NCBI GenBank assembly: GCA_010024875.1
Contig: RGFZ01000005.1
Location: 1-64,000, forward strand
Direction: 5' to 3'
Length of the DNA: 64,000 nucleotides
Origin: Oxalobacteraceae bacterium
GTDB taxonomy: Bacteria; Pseudomonadota; Gammaproteobacteria; Burkholderiales; Burkholderiaceae_D
Part shown: positions 1-8,159 of the stretch, piece by piece
Position numbering within the stretch: the stretch's first letter is position 1
How the letters are laid out: each line of letters begins with the position of its first letter
Made by a program: the position numbers and the translations under genes
Notes under the pieces: generated by a model
The model's input: only the letters and a program-made list of their open reading frames with translations
Database searches by the model: none
Told to the model about the DNA's origin: nothing

Positions 1-366
1 GCCAAGGCCGCAGCCGATGCTGAAGCAAAGCAGCGGGCAGAAGCGCAAGCGGCGTTGATGCCCAGCGAGAGCGAAATCGCTGAGGCCAAAGCGCAGGCAG
101 AGGCCGATTACAAAGCTTGGCAGGAGATGAAGGCCAGAGAGCGTCAGCGGCGTCAGCCGGTGATTATTCTGGATGGCGATGCTCCTGATTTCATGGCAGC
201 GAATGAAGACAGTATCCGAGCTCAAGAAGCCTACCTTGAGCGTGAGGGGCGGAATCGCCGTGATGCGGCCGGAGGCAAGCGCTCTAAGAAACGCAGAGCT
301 GGGGAGCCTGCAGTTGACTCATCGCCGACGTCTGCGCCAGAGGGTACTCACGGCAGCGCTCAGTAG
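1..366 (+). CDS. C-terminal end of an unrecognised coiled-coil protein (5' truncated)
   Basis: The frame is open from base 1 and stops at 364-366, so only the last 121 residues are visible. The first 55 or so residues are rich in Ala, Glu, Lys and Gln and look like a continuous charged helix or coiled coil. A short hydrophobic strand (PVIILDGD) follows, then a basic, Arg/Lys-rich segment and a Ser/Thr/Pro-rich tail. I do not recognise the family. It lies about 90 bp upstream of an adaptor gene on the same strand, so it may belong to the adhesin/secretion locus, but nothing in its own sequence proves that. Confidence 0.6.
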   Translation, partial: AKAAADAEAKQRAEAQAALMPSESEIAEAKAQAEADYKAWQEMKARERQRRQPVIILDGDAPDFMAANEDSIRAQEAYLEREGRNRRDAAGGKRSKKRRAGEPAVDSSPTSAPEGTHGSAQ

Positions 367-455
367 AGTCCTTATCAAGCCCGGTCGGTTCAGGGTTACC
401 CAGGTGAACCTGCGGCCCTTGCTTGGCCTATGCACCAGTGAATAAGCCTTTGGCC

Positions 456-1706
456 ATGAGAGAGATCAGTGAAGACAGACTGATTGCAGAAGAACTCGAG
501 ATGCTCGTCTCGGCGGCTTCCGTGGAAGAATTGCATCTTATCGCGGTAAACGCGATGGCGTCGCTGATCGGTGCCGAGCAAGCCGTGCTGTGGATGGCTG
601 GAGGCTTGGGTAAGCCACGGGTGATGGCAATCTCTGGGCTGTCGTCTGTCGAACGTAATATCGATTTCACGCACTGGTTCGAATCTGCTGCTCAGGTGTT
701 CGGAACGTTGGCAGATACCGATATGGTCATCGAGGCCGTTCCCGAGGAATTTGACAATCCTCGCCTGCAATCGGAGCGTTCCATTTACTTGCTGGAAGAT
801 GCGCTGCATGCCAAGCTCGTGACGAGAGACCGCGAGCTCCTGGGTGGGCTGTTCGTATCGCGGTCCGGCCAATTCAGCCAGGAAGAGATAGCGCTGCTGG
901 CAAGGTACGTTGACTCGCTGACCCGGCTGTGTGAGCGCTGGCGCTACCGAAGCACCGGCGCGCTGCTGAAGACCATCTTGCGACCGCGTCAGTTCGTTAA
1001 ATGGGCCATCTTTATTGCAGCATCAGCAGTGTTGCTGATTCCAGTTCGCATGTCGGCCACTGCCAGCGCGGAGATTACCGCGCGGGAGGCGGCTCCTGTC
1101 AGCGCGACCCAGGACGGCGTGATTGAACGAATTCTGGTGCGCCCCAATCAGGCAGTGACAGCTGGAGAATCATTGGTCCGTTATGATGGTGCGATCGTGC
1201 GCAACCGACTCGCTGTCGCGCGACAGAACATTGGTGTGGCACAGGCGGATCTCGAGCGTGCCACGGGCAAGTCATTCAGTGATGAGCTTGCCCGAGCCGA
1301 GTTAAGAACGTTGCGCGCCAAAGTCGCTGAGAAAGCAGCTGAATCACGATACCTGGAGGAGCTGGCCCACCGATTGGAAATTCATGCAATCAGTACTGGC
1401 GTAGCTATTTTTACCGACGCAGAAGAATGGGTCGGCAGACCAGTGCAGAGTGGCGAGCGCATCATGATGCTGGCGAACCCGGGCAAGGTCTGGATCACGC
1501 TGTATCTTCCACCCGATGAGGCGATACCACTGGATGCACACCCCGAGGTGAGAGTGCATCTTGATATCGACCCGCTGAGCAGCCAGGCCGGCACCGTTGT
1601 CGAGAGCTCTTATGAAGCTGTGCTGACCCATGAGGGGAATTTGGCCTTTCAGATGCGCGCTAGTCTGAACCCGGGTGAGTCGAGCCAGAGCAACTGCTGC
1701 CATTGA
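456..1706 (+). CDS. GAF-domain HlyD-type membrane fusion protein (C-terminus apparently lost)
   Basis: A predicted inner-membrane adaptor. Residues about 15-160 resemble a GAF domain, a sensory fold. One membrane helix lies near 180-200. A biotinyl-lipoyl-like HlyD segment (DGVIERILVRPNQAVTAGE) and the adaptor beta-barrel follow. Such GAF-HlyD proteins usually precede an M50 peptidase/HlyD protein, as here. Family members normally continue for about 30 residues after the beta-barrel and end in a conserved basic Leu-rich tail. This one instead ends abruptly in SSQSNCCH and overlaps the next frame, which suggests a deletion at about 1675-1700. I chose the ATG at 456 because none of the upstream starts (TTG 423, GTG 438) has a visible ribosome site either. 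Confidence 0.7.
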   Translation: MREISEDRLIAEELEMLVSAASVEELHLIAVNAMASLIGAEQAVLWMAGGLGKPRVMAISGLSSVERNIDFTHWFESAAQVFGTLADTDMVIEAVPEEFDNPRLQSERSIYLLEDALHAKLVTRDRELLGGLFVSRSGQFSQEEIALLARYVDSLTRLCERWRYRSTGALLKTILRPRQFVKWAIFIAASAVLLIPVRMSATASAEITAREAAPVSATQDGVIERILVRPNQAVTAGESLVRYDGAIVRNRLAVARQNIGVAQADLERATGKSFSDELARAELRTLRAKVAEKAAESRYLEELAHRLEIHAISTGVAIFTDAEEWVGRPVQSGERIMMLANPGKVWITLYLPPDEAIPLDAHPEVRVHLDIDPLSSQAGTVVESSYEAVLTHEGNLAFQMRASLNPGESSQSNCCH

Positions 1707-3571
1707 TCGCCTTCCTGCAGGACAACGAGTTGCTGTTGCCAGAGGGAGGTATCCGGGATTTTTTACGGAAAAAACGTCTCAAGAATACGCCCGGATTGTG
1801 GGGCAAGCTGCTGCACAATTATTTATTTTTCAGGGTGCCATTGCTCAATCCTGAGCCATTGCTCGACTGGTTGGTAGCGCACACGCAGTGGGTATTTTCG
1901 GTCCGCATGCTCTGGTTGATGATCGCGCTGGCAGTCATCGATGTGCATTTGATTTTTCAGCACTGGAGCGAGCTGGCAGCGCATGTTGATTATTCGTTTT
2001 CCTGGGATGGCCTGCTGATGGTGGGCGCGGCAGGTATTTTCAGCAAAGTGTTTCATGAGTTTGGACATGCGATTACTGCACGACGTTATGGCGTTCGTGT
2101 GCCAGCGATCGGAGTAGCTCTCGTCGTGATGTATCCCATGCTATACACGGATACCAGTGACAGCTGGCGTTTGTATGACAAGCACCATCGTCTGGCGATC
2201 GCAGCGGCAGGCATGATCAGCGAATTCTCTCTGGCGTTGATCGCTACTTTTTTATGGGCGATCACTCCTGATGGCGGGATTCGCAGTGCGCTGTTTTCTT
2301 TGGCGTTTGTCGGATGGCTGATTGCACTGGGCTTGAATGCCAGTCCATTTTTCCGGTTCGATGGCTATTACATTCTGTCGGACGCAGTCGATATTCAGAA
2401 TTTGCATGAGCGAGGCGGTGCCTTGGCCCGGCAGCGGTTTCGCGCCTATTTTCTGGGTATCGACGATGCTGATCCAGAGCCTTATCTCAAGGATTCAGCC
2501 AAGCGCTGGCTGACTGCTTTTTCGACATTCACCTGGTGCTACCGGATGATCGTCTTTGTGACGATTGCAGTGCTTGTCTATCATTATTTTTTCAAGGCGC
2601 TGGGTCTGTTATTGATGGTGGTCGAACTCGTCTGGTTCGTGGCACTCCCCTTGTATCGAGAAGGGGCTTCTTTGAAACTCAGGCTACCCGACATCCGTCC
2701 CCAGTGGCATGCGCTGGTCGCCTTGGTGGTGGGTGGATTCTTATTGTTTTGGCTGTGGACCTTAGCAACCACGATCAAGTCGCCTGCCGTGCTGACGGCC
2801 AAAAACGAGTATCTGATTCAAACACCCGGTACGGGATTGCTGGTACAAGTCAGTGTAGAAAATGGCCAGCACTGCAAGCAAGGCCAGGAGCTGGCTATCG
2901 TCATCTCGCCCGAAGCTTTACTCAAGCGCGATACTGCGGCCATTTCGAGAAATGCATTGGTGGAGGAACTTCAACGTACGGTCGCTAATGCCAATTCGCG
3001 CGAGCGCATCGGCGCGATACAGAGTCAGATTTCCCAGTTGTCGGCGACAGAAAAATTGTCGCTTAGTGAGTCCAAGCTGCTGCGGCTGCGTGCCCAAGGC
3101 GACGGCGTGGTTCGCGATATGCTCCCCGAAGCGATGCCGGGTCGGTGGGTGAGATCACGCGAGACACTCATGCGCGTGGTATCTGAAAACGAGGGTTTGA
3201 TTACGGCCTATGTGAGTGAAGCCACCGTTCATCGTGTACGAATGGGCGCCTCAGCCGTCTTTTATCCCGAAAACCCCGAGCTAGGCCTGGTGCGCGCCAA
3301 GGTAGTCGAGCTCGATACCGCAACATCACGCTCGCTGCCGATACCCATGCTGGCCTCTGCCTATGGCGGCCCGTTGCCTGCGACGAAAATGGAGTCTGGT
3401 GAATTGATTTTGCATGAATCGCGTTATCGAATTCGCTTGCAGCCTGAGCAGCCCCTCCAGATCACTCAAATTCAGCGGGGTACGGTCGCGATAGAGGGCG
3501 ACAGCATTGGCGCCTTGCTGCAGCTGCCGGCTCGGATGATGAGTACGCTAATCAGGGAGGTGGGATTTTGA
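1703..3571 (+). CDS. M50 site-2-protease-like membrane metalloprotease fused to an HlyD-like domain
   Basis: A polytopic membrane protein. Residues 118-122 are HEFGH, the zinc and catalytic motif of M50 peptidases. Residues 212-223 are NASPFFRFDGYY, which supplies the third ligand Asp in the N-x-x-P...DG motif. The C-terminal third (about 370-620) has a lipoyl-like segment (GTGLLVQVSVENGQHCKQGQ), a short helical hairpin and an adaptor-like barrel. Proteins of this type are annotated as putative peptide zinc metalloproteases and pair with GAF-HlyD proteins. The TTG start at 1703 overlaps the previous stop. The usual N-terminal 70-80 residues are missing, and the frame is open only from 1679, so the true start may have been lost in the same deletion that truncates the upstream adaptor. 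Confidence 0.7.
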   Translation: MIAFLQDNELLLPEGGIRDFLRKKRLKNTPGLWGKLLHNYLFFRVPLLNPEPLLDWLVAHTQWVFSVRMLWLMIALAVIDVHLIFQHWSELAAHVDYSFSWDGLLMVGAAGIFSKVFHEFGHAITARRYGVRVPAIGVALVVMYPMLYTDTSDSWRLYDKHHRLAIAAAGMISEFSLALIATFLWAITPDGGIRSALFSLAFVGWLIALGLNASPFFRFDGYYILSDAVDIQNLHERGGALARQRFRAYFLGIDDADPEPYLKDSAKRWLTAFSTFTWCYRMIVFVTIAVLVYHYFFKALGLLLMVVELVWFVALPLYREGASLKLRLPDIRPQWHALVALVVGGFLLFWLWTLATTIKSPAVLTAKNEYLIQTPGTGLLVQVSVENGQHCKQGQELAIVISPEALLKRDTAAISRNALVEELQRTVANANSRERIGAIQSQISQLSATEKLSLSESKLLRLRAQGDGVVRDMLPEAMPGRWVRSRETLMRVVSENEGLITAYVSEATVHRVRMGASAVFYPENPELGLVRAKVVELDTATSRSLPIPMLASAYGGPLPATKMESGELILHESRYRIRLQPEQPLQITQIQRGTVAIEGDSIGALLQLPARMMSTLIREVGF

Positions 3572-3799
3572 ATTCGCTCCACTGCCAGGAATTCAGTAAT
3601 AAAAATTAGAAGAAAAAAAGGTGAATGTTTGCCTGATTTATGCCTATCTCATCGGTGCCTGCGGTCTGCGTACGCACAACAAATCAGATTTACATAGCAT
3701 GTTGACTACGGTTTTCCGCACCTGCATGGTGCGCTTCTAAAGCCTCGATTACATTGCTGTAATTTAAGGCAGGTATTGACTAAAAGCAGCACATATTGC

Positions 3800-3829
3800 T
3801 TGGTGTCAATCTTTCATAATTGCTAGACT
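3800..3829 (+). promoter_or_regulatory. Candidate promoter of the adhesin gene
   Basis: TTGGTG at 3800-3805 and an extended -10, TGC-TAGACT, at 3821-3829 are separated by 18 bp. The CTAGACT core is also close to the sigma-S -10 consensus CTATACT. It lies about 220 bp upstream of the adhesin start in an AT-rich stretch of the 478-bp gap 3572-4049. The assignment comes from consensus matching only. Confidence 0.3.
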
Positions 3830-3850
3830 CTAATAGTTAATAAGCCAATA

Positions 3851-3893
3851 GAACCGGCTTTTCAGCGACGTAAGTCGCGGACGGTCTCGGTTC
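3851..3893 (+). promoter_or_regulatory. Nested hairpin in the long leader upstream of the adhesin
   Basis: GAACCG (3851-3856) pairs with CGGTTC (3888-3893) and encloses a perfect GCGAC-GTAA-GTCGC hairpin (3865-3878). If transcription starts near 3835, the adhesin mRNA has a leader of about 210 nt containing this structure and a further small hairpin, ACCCAG-TCTGGGT, near 3935. I looked for the core motifs of known c-di-GMP riboswitches and did not find them. I see no gene elsewhere in 3572-4049. Confidence 0.35.
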
Positions 3894-4049
3894 ACATGGT
3901 GCAGTAGTTGCCCACATGTCGGATAGATCCAAAACCCAGTCTGGGTCGCAACACAACACGTAACGACGAGCGGCCCAACAGCATGCGAATCATTTGTCGC
4001 AGCGGCTCAAGTAACTAAACACATTAAAAAATAAAACTGGAGGATCGCG

Positions 4050-6587
4050 ATGGCTGCCAAATCGACTATCACCTCGACCACGACGACCACAAAAACCACC
4101 ACGACCTCGACGACCGGATCGACCAGCGACAAGGTCGCCAATCAGACTACGGCGGCGGTCGATGATTTCTTTGGTGCGAGCCTGGGCGTAACGGAGGAGA
4201 TCCAGGGGGCCTTCAAGCTCAATGTGCTCGCTAATGATCCCGGTTCGGCTACGCTTCTGGCGCTTTACACCTATGCGCCCTCGACGCCCTCAAAGAGCAC
4301 CCCTACGACGGCAACAACCGTAAACGGTGCGACCGTCACTATCAAAGATGGCGCTGTCTTTTATCAGGCAACTTCTTTGAGCAGCGCAAAATTTCAGCAC
4401 CTTGCAGAAGGAGCCACAGCCACCGACAGCTTCGCCTACGTGATCAAGATGTCTAATGGCGCGCTCAGCACCGCTGTCGCGACAGTTACCGTTGTTGGCA
4501 AAAACGATGCTGCGAAAATCACCAGCGTTACGGGAAATCTCGTCGAGACGGTATCCGAGGACGGAGGATCGATTTCCGGCGGCACGATCACTGTCGATGA
4601 CATTGATGACAATGAGGCCGTGATGACTGGTGCGACCGGCGAATACGGATCGATCAGCTTTACGGGTGCCGTGGGTAGTGCGCAAGCCTGGACATACCAA
4701 CTCAGCGCTAAGGCACAGACGCTTGCTGCCGGAGAAATTGCGAATGAGACATTGACCGTCAAGTCGGCTGATGGCACGCAGTCAAGAGCTATTACTGTGA
4801 CGATTCAGGGGGCAAATGATACTGCCTCGATCAGCGGTGACTCGGTGGGAAATGTCACTGAAGATGGCATGGGTGTCGCCAGCGGCACGCTGACGGTCAG
4901 TGACATCGATCACGATCAAAACGTATTCGCATCTACGACTTCCTCTTCGTCGAATACCTTTGGCAGCTTCACGTTCGGTAATGGCGCCTGGACATTTAAT
5001 CTGAACAAGAATGCGCAGACGATGGCTGAGGGAGACAGCGCCGAGGCGAGTTTGTCCGTCGCATCTGCCGACGGCACAGCCACCCGGACGATCCGGGTCA
5101 CTCTCACGGGCGTTAATGATTTGGCGACCATCAGTGGTGGGTTCTTGGGCGATGTCACTGAGGATGGCGTTGGGATAGTGAGTGGGCAGCTGGTGGTCAG
5201 CGATGTCGACCATGACCAAAACGTATTTGATGAAGTGACCTCATCTACCTCTGGCGAATACGGTGATTTTTCCTTCGACAACGGTAACTGGTCTTTCACA
5301 CTGAACGGCAACGCACAGACGCTGGCCGAGGGTGAATCCGAGACTGCAACGCTGACTGTCTCTTCCAAGGATGGCACAGATCACCAGGATATCACCGTGA
5401 CGATCAGGGGATTCAATGACGTCGCCACCATCACGGGTACGGCAGCGCAGACTATCTCCGAAGACGATGGCGGCGCTGAGGGTGCCACGCTGAAAGTAGA
5501 TGACGTCGACCACGACGAGAACATATTCGATGAAGCTACTTCATCCACCGCGGGTCGGTATGGTGATTTTTCGTTCGACAACGGCAAATGGTCTTTTAGC
5601 CTCAACGGCAACGCACAAACTCTCGGAGCAGGGAAGACGGCTACCGAGACACTGACTGTCTCTTCCAAGGATGGCACCGCTACTCAGGACATCGTGGTGA
5701 CCATCAACGGTGTGAACGATGCTGCCAAGATCTCTGGTGAGTCGTATCAGACTATCTCCGAAGACGATGGCGGCGCTCAGGGTGCCACACTGACGGTAGA
5801 TGACATCGACCAAGACGAAGGTGGCTTCCAGGCGGCCAGCCCAACGGCGGGACGCTACGGCAACTTCACCTTCGACGATGGCGCCTGGACATTCGCTCTG
5901 AATGAGAAAGCCCAAACTCTGGCGGGCGGGGCGATCGCCACCGAGACGCTGACGGTGGCCTCCATTGATGGCACAGCAACACAGGATATCGTTGTGACGA
6001 TCAACGGGGTGAACGATGCAGCGACGATTTCTGGAGATACCTTCGGGCAGCTCACCGAGGATGGTGTCTCCACTGTTAGAGGATCGTTGGATGTGAGCGA
6101 TATTGATTTCAAGGAAAATGTCTTTGCCTCATTAGCCGACTCGGCGCTGGTGGGCACGTATGGCACATTTACCTTCAACGACCAGACGGGACACTGGAGC
6201 TATACTCAAAGCAAGACGGATGCGCAGGCGGCTGCCGTGCAGGCTCTGAATTCAGGTGACGTACGAAACGACGAGCTCACTGTCAGCTCACTCGATGGAA
6301 CCGCGTCCAAGACGATCAAGGTCAGTGTGCTGGGGCTTGATGAACCCAAGGTGTTTACCATCACCATGGACCAATTCCAGGCCAATCCGACCCAGTACAT
6401 CAATGGGTTCACGGAAACCAGTATTCTGGATGTGCCGAATATGCTGAAATATGATGGCGCGACCCCGACGACTGCTGGTCTAGATCTGAATTTCTCGACA
6501 AAAAAAGCAGATTACGATGTCATCTTGGTAGGTGTTATGACCATCGATGACACTACCAAAGATGGCGATCCTTCACAGATCATTTAA
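4050..6587 (+). CDS. VCBS-repeat surface adhesin, probable type I secretion substrate
   Basis: 845 residues, no cysteine seen. The N-terminus is strongly Thr/Ser-rich without a Sec signal peptide. Residues about 45-150 form a cadherin-like segment (LNVLANDPGS). Six VCBS repeats of about 100 residues then start at residues 152, 256, 356, 456, 556 and 655, each opening with N-D-x-A/T and containing SEDG/TEDG and DxDHDxN motifs. The last 80 residues are unique and end in DGDPSQII, consistent with a C-terminal export signal. No RTX nonapeptides (GGxGxD) are present. A clear ribosome site, GGAGGA, precedes the ATG by 5 nt. It is flanked by an adaptor/protease pair upstream and a full TolC/ABC/HlyD exporter downstream, so export by that machine is likely. 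Confidence 0.8.
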   Translation: MAAKSTITSTTTTTKTTTTSTTGSTSDKVANQTTAAVDDFFGASLGVTEEIQGAFKLNVLANDPGSATLLALYTYAPSTPSKSTPTTATTVNGATVTIKDGAVFYQATSLSSAKFQHLAEGATATDSFAYVIKMSNGALSTAVATVTVVGKNDAAKITSVTGNLVETVSEDGGSISGGTITVDDIDDNEAVMTGATGEYGSISFTGAVGSAQAWTYQLSAKAQTLAAGEIANETLTVKSADGTQSRAITVTIQGANDTASISGDSVGNVTEDGMGVASGTLTVSDIDHDQNVFASTTSSSSNTFGSFTFGNGAWTFNLNKNAQTMAEGDSAEASLSVASADGTATRTIRVTLTGVNDLATISGGFLGDVTEDGVGIVSGQLVVSDVDHDQNVFDEVTSSTSGEYGDFSFDNGNWSFTLNGNAQTLAEGESETATLTVSSKDGTDHQDITVTIRGFNDVATITGTAAQTISEDDGGAEGATLKVDDVDHDENIFDEATSSTAGRYGDFSFDNGKWSFSLNGNAQTLGAGKTATETLTVSSKDGTATQDIVVTINGVNDAAKISGESYQTISEDDGGAQGATLTVDDIDQDEGGFQAASPTAGRYGNFTFDDGAWTFALNEKAQTLAGGAIATETLTVASIDGTATQDIVVTINGVNDAATISGDTFGQLTEDGVSTVRGSLDVSDIDFKENVFASLADSALVGTYGTFTFNDQTGHWSYTQSKTDAQAAAVQALNSGDVRNDELTVSSLDGTASKTIKVSVLGLDEPKVFTITMDQFQANPTQYINGFTETSILDVPNMLKYDGATPTTAGLDLNFSTKKADYDVILVGVMTIDDTTKDGDPSQII
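4503..6335 (+). repeat. Six tandem VCBS-coding repeats, period about 300 bp
   Basis: Repeat starts at 4503, 4815, 5115, 5415, 5715 and 6012. Units 2, 3 and 4 are exactly 300 bp; unit 1 is 312 and unit 5 is 297. Identity is also visible at DNA level: 30 bp at 5448-5477 recur at 5748-5777, and 26 bp at 5352-5377 recur at 5652-5677, each exactly 300 bp apart. Such identity suggests recent duplication or gene conversion, and it makes copy number prone to change and to misassembly. Confidence 0.85.
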
Positions 6588-6648
6588 GCCGGGACCGCTT
6601 GTATTGGTTCGCCTTTGCCGATTGGATAAGTCAATCAGATAGTGTAAG

Positions 6649-6676
6649 AAAGTCCGGGTAAAGCCCGGACTTTTTT
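6649..6676 (+). terminator. Rho-independent terminator after the adhesin gene
   Basis: AAAGTCCGGG (6649-6658) pairs perfectly with CCCGGACTTT (6664-6673) around a 5-nt loop, and the stem runs into six T residues. It lies 62 bp after the adhesin stop and 50 bp before the TolC-family gene. Adhesin mRNA can therefore be made in excess over the exporter mRNA. Confidence 0.85.
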
Positions 6677-6725
6677 GTATGAATCTCTGTAGCGATCTCG
6701 AATATATCGGCAACACCTACCTGCC

Positions 6726-8093
6726 ATGCGATTGAAATCTTTCCCACGCAGCGACCGACCGGCGCGCAAATTGACGCACTTGCGGTTGATGACCCTATGG
6801 ATGGTTGCCCCTCTATCTCTTTCTTCGAACGCTCAGGGTCTGGTGGATTTTTACAGAGGAGCGCTGGAAAACGATCCTAAATTCCAGAGTGCCCGCTTCG
6901 AAAAGATCGCCGGCGAGGAATTCGAAGCGATTGGCCGGGCGGGTCTGATGCCCAGTGTCGCCGCGTCCTATAACTACAGCAAGAATAATGCAGACCGTAC
7001 GATCAATGGTATTTCGGTGGACAGGCCCCAGTACGATAGCAAGGTGACGGCACTGACGGTTCGCCAGCCCCTGTTTAATCTTGATGCATGGCAGCGATAC
7101 AAAGGCGGGCAATCGCAGGCTAGCTTTAGCGATGCAAAGCTGGCCGCCGATGCACAAGATCTGATTATCCGCTTGGCCACCGCCTATCTGGATGTTTTGC
7201 TCGCCGAAGATCAGCTGAAGTTGTCAATCGCTCAGCGCGATGCTTATTACGAGAATCAGCTCGTCAACCAGCAATTATTCGAAAAAGGTGCTGGTACGCG
7301 CACCGATGTGCTGGAAACGAGTGCGCGCTTCGAGCTTGCGCAGGCTCTGGTGGTCGAGGCGCAAGACAATGTGGCTAACCTTCGCAATGAACTCGGTGTG
7401 ATCGTGGGCAAAGATCCTGGCGTGCTTGATGCCTTAGTGGGGACATTGCCCGAATTACCTTTAGCTCCGACCACGCTTGCGGAATGGGAGCAGTTAGCGC
7501 GCGATCGCAACCCCGAAGTGATGACACAGCGTCACACGGTTGATTATCTACGCGCAGAAATCGAGCGTAACCGCGCAGGTCACTATCCCCGTGTCGATCT
7601 GGTGGCCTCTCACAGCCGCAATACGGCTGAGTCGCTGCTGACCTACAATCAGGAATCAACCGTGAACGCCATTGGTGTGCAGCTCTCGCTCCCCATCTAT
7701 AGTGGTGGTAGCGTCAATGCACAGACACGGCAGGCGGCCGCCCGTTTGGCTGGTGGCCAAGCCGATATGGATGCCGCATTAAAAAAAGTGCTGGTGGATG
7801 TACGCAAGCAGTTCCAGCTGGTGACCAGCACCCGCAAGCGCATTAACGCGATGGAGCAAGCAGAGCGGTCTGCAGCCGAGGCGGTCGAGGCCACACGCAA
7901 GAGCGTTGCCGGTGGCCACCGCGTGAACCTGGATGTGCTGACTGCGCTGCAGCAGCTTTACTTGACGCGACGTGATTTGTCGGAGGCGCGGCATGGCTAT
8001 CTGTTGTCCTATCTACGCCTGCATGCAGCGGCAGGGCTGCTGGACGGCGAGGGACTGGTCAAGATGGCTTCGTGCTTTCGACCGGGTTCGTGA
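6726..8093 (+). CDS. TolC-family outer-membrane channel of a type I secretion system
   Basis: 455 residues, the usual TolC length. An N-terminal signal peptide probably ends at SNA-QG near residue 37. The body has the two internal repeats of long helices and short strands typical of the outer-membrane efflux family (ALENDPKFQSARF; VRQPLFNLDAWQRY; VQLSLPIYSGGSVNAQTRQA). It would form the trimeric outer-membrane and periplasmic tunnel that joins the HlyD adaptor encoded at 11656. It is the first gene of the exporter set tolC-like - ABC - ABC - hlyD, all on one strand with short gaps. Confidence 0.85.
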   Translation: MRLKSFPRSDRPARKLTHLRLMTLWMVAPLSLSSNAQGLVDFYRGALENDPKFQSARFEKIAGEEFEAIGRAGLMPSVAASYNYSKNNADRTINGISVDRPQYDSKVTALTVRQPLFNLDAWQRYKGGQSQASFSDAKLAADAQDLIIRLATAYLDVLLAEDQLKLSIAQRDAYYENQLVNQQLFEKGAGTRTDVLETSARFELAQALVVEAQDNVANLRNELGVIVGKDPGVLDALVGTLPELPLAPTTLAEWEQLARDRNPEVMTQRHTVDYLRAEIERNRAGHYPRVDLVASHSRNTAESLLTYNQESTVNAIGVQLSLPIYSGGSVNAQTRQAAARLAGGQADMDAALKKVLVDVRKQFQLVTSTRKRINAMEQAERSAAEAVEATRKSVAGGHRVNLDVLTALQQLYLTRRDLSEARHGYLLSYLRLHAAAGLLDGEGLVKMASCFRPGS

Positions 8094-8159
8094 GTCGGCC
8101 GTCTGAATGACGCGATAAGCCACCTGTGCGGCAAAAAATAACGCGCTCGGAGAAGCAGC

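Noticed and set aside
3572-4049. c-di-GMP riboswitch upstream of the adhesin
   Set aside because: The conserved core motifs of the two known c-di-GMP classes are not present. Only generic hairpins are visible.
4503-6335. CRISPR-like array suggested by regular spacing
   Set aside because: The 300-bp units are coding throughout and correspond to VCBS domains. There are no short repeats with unique spacers.
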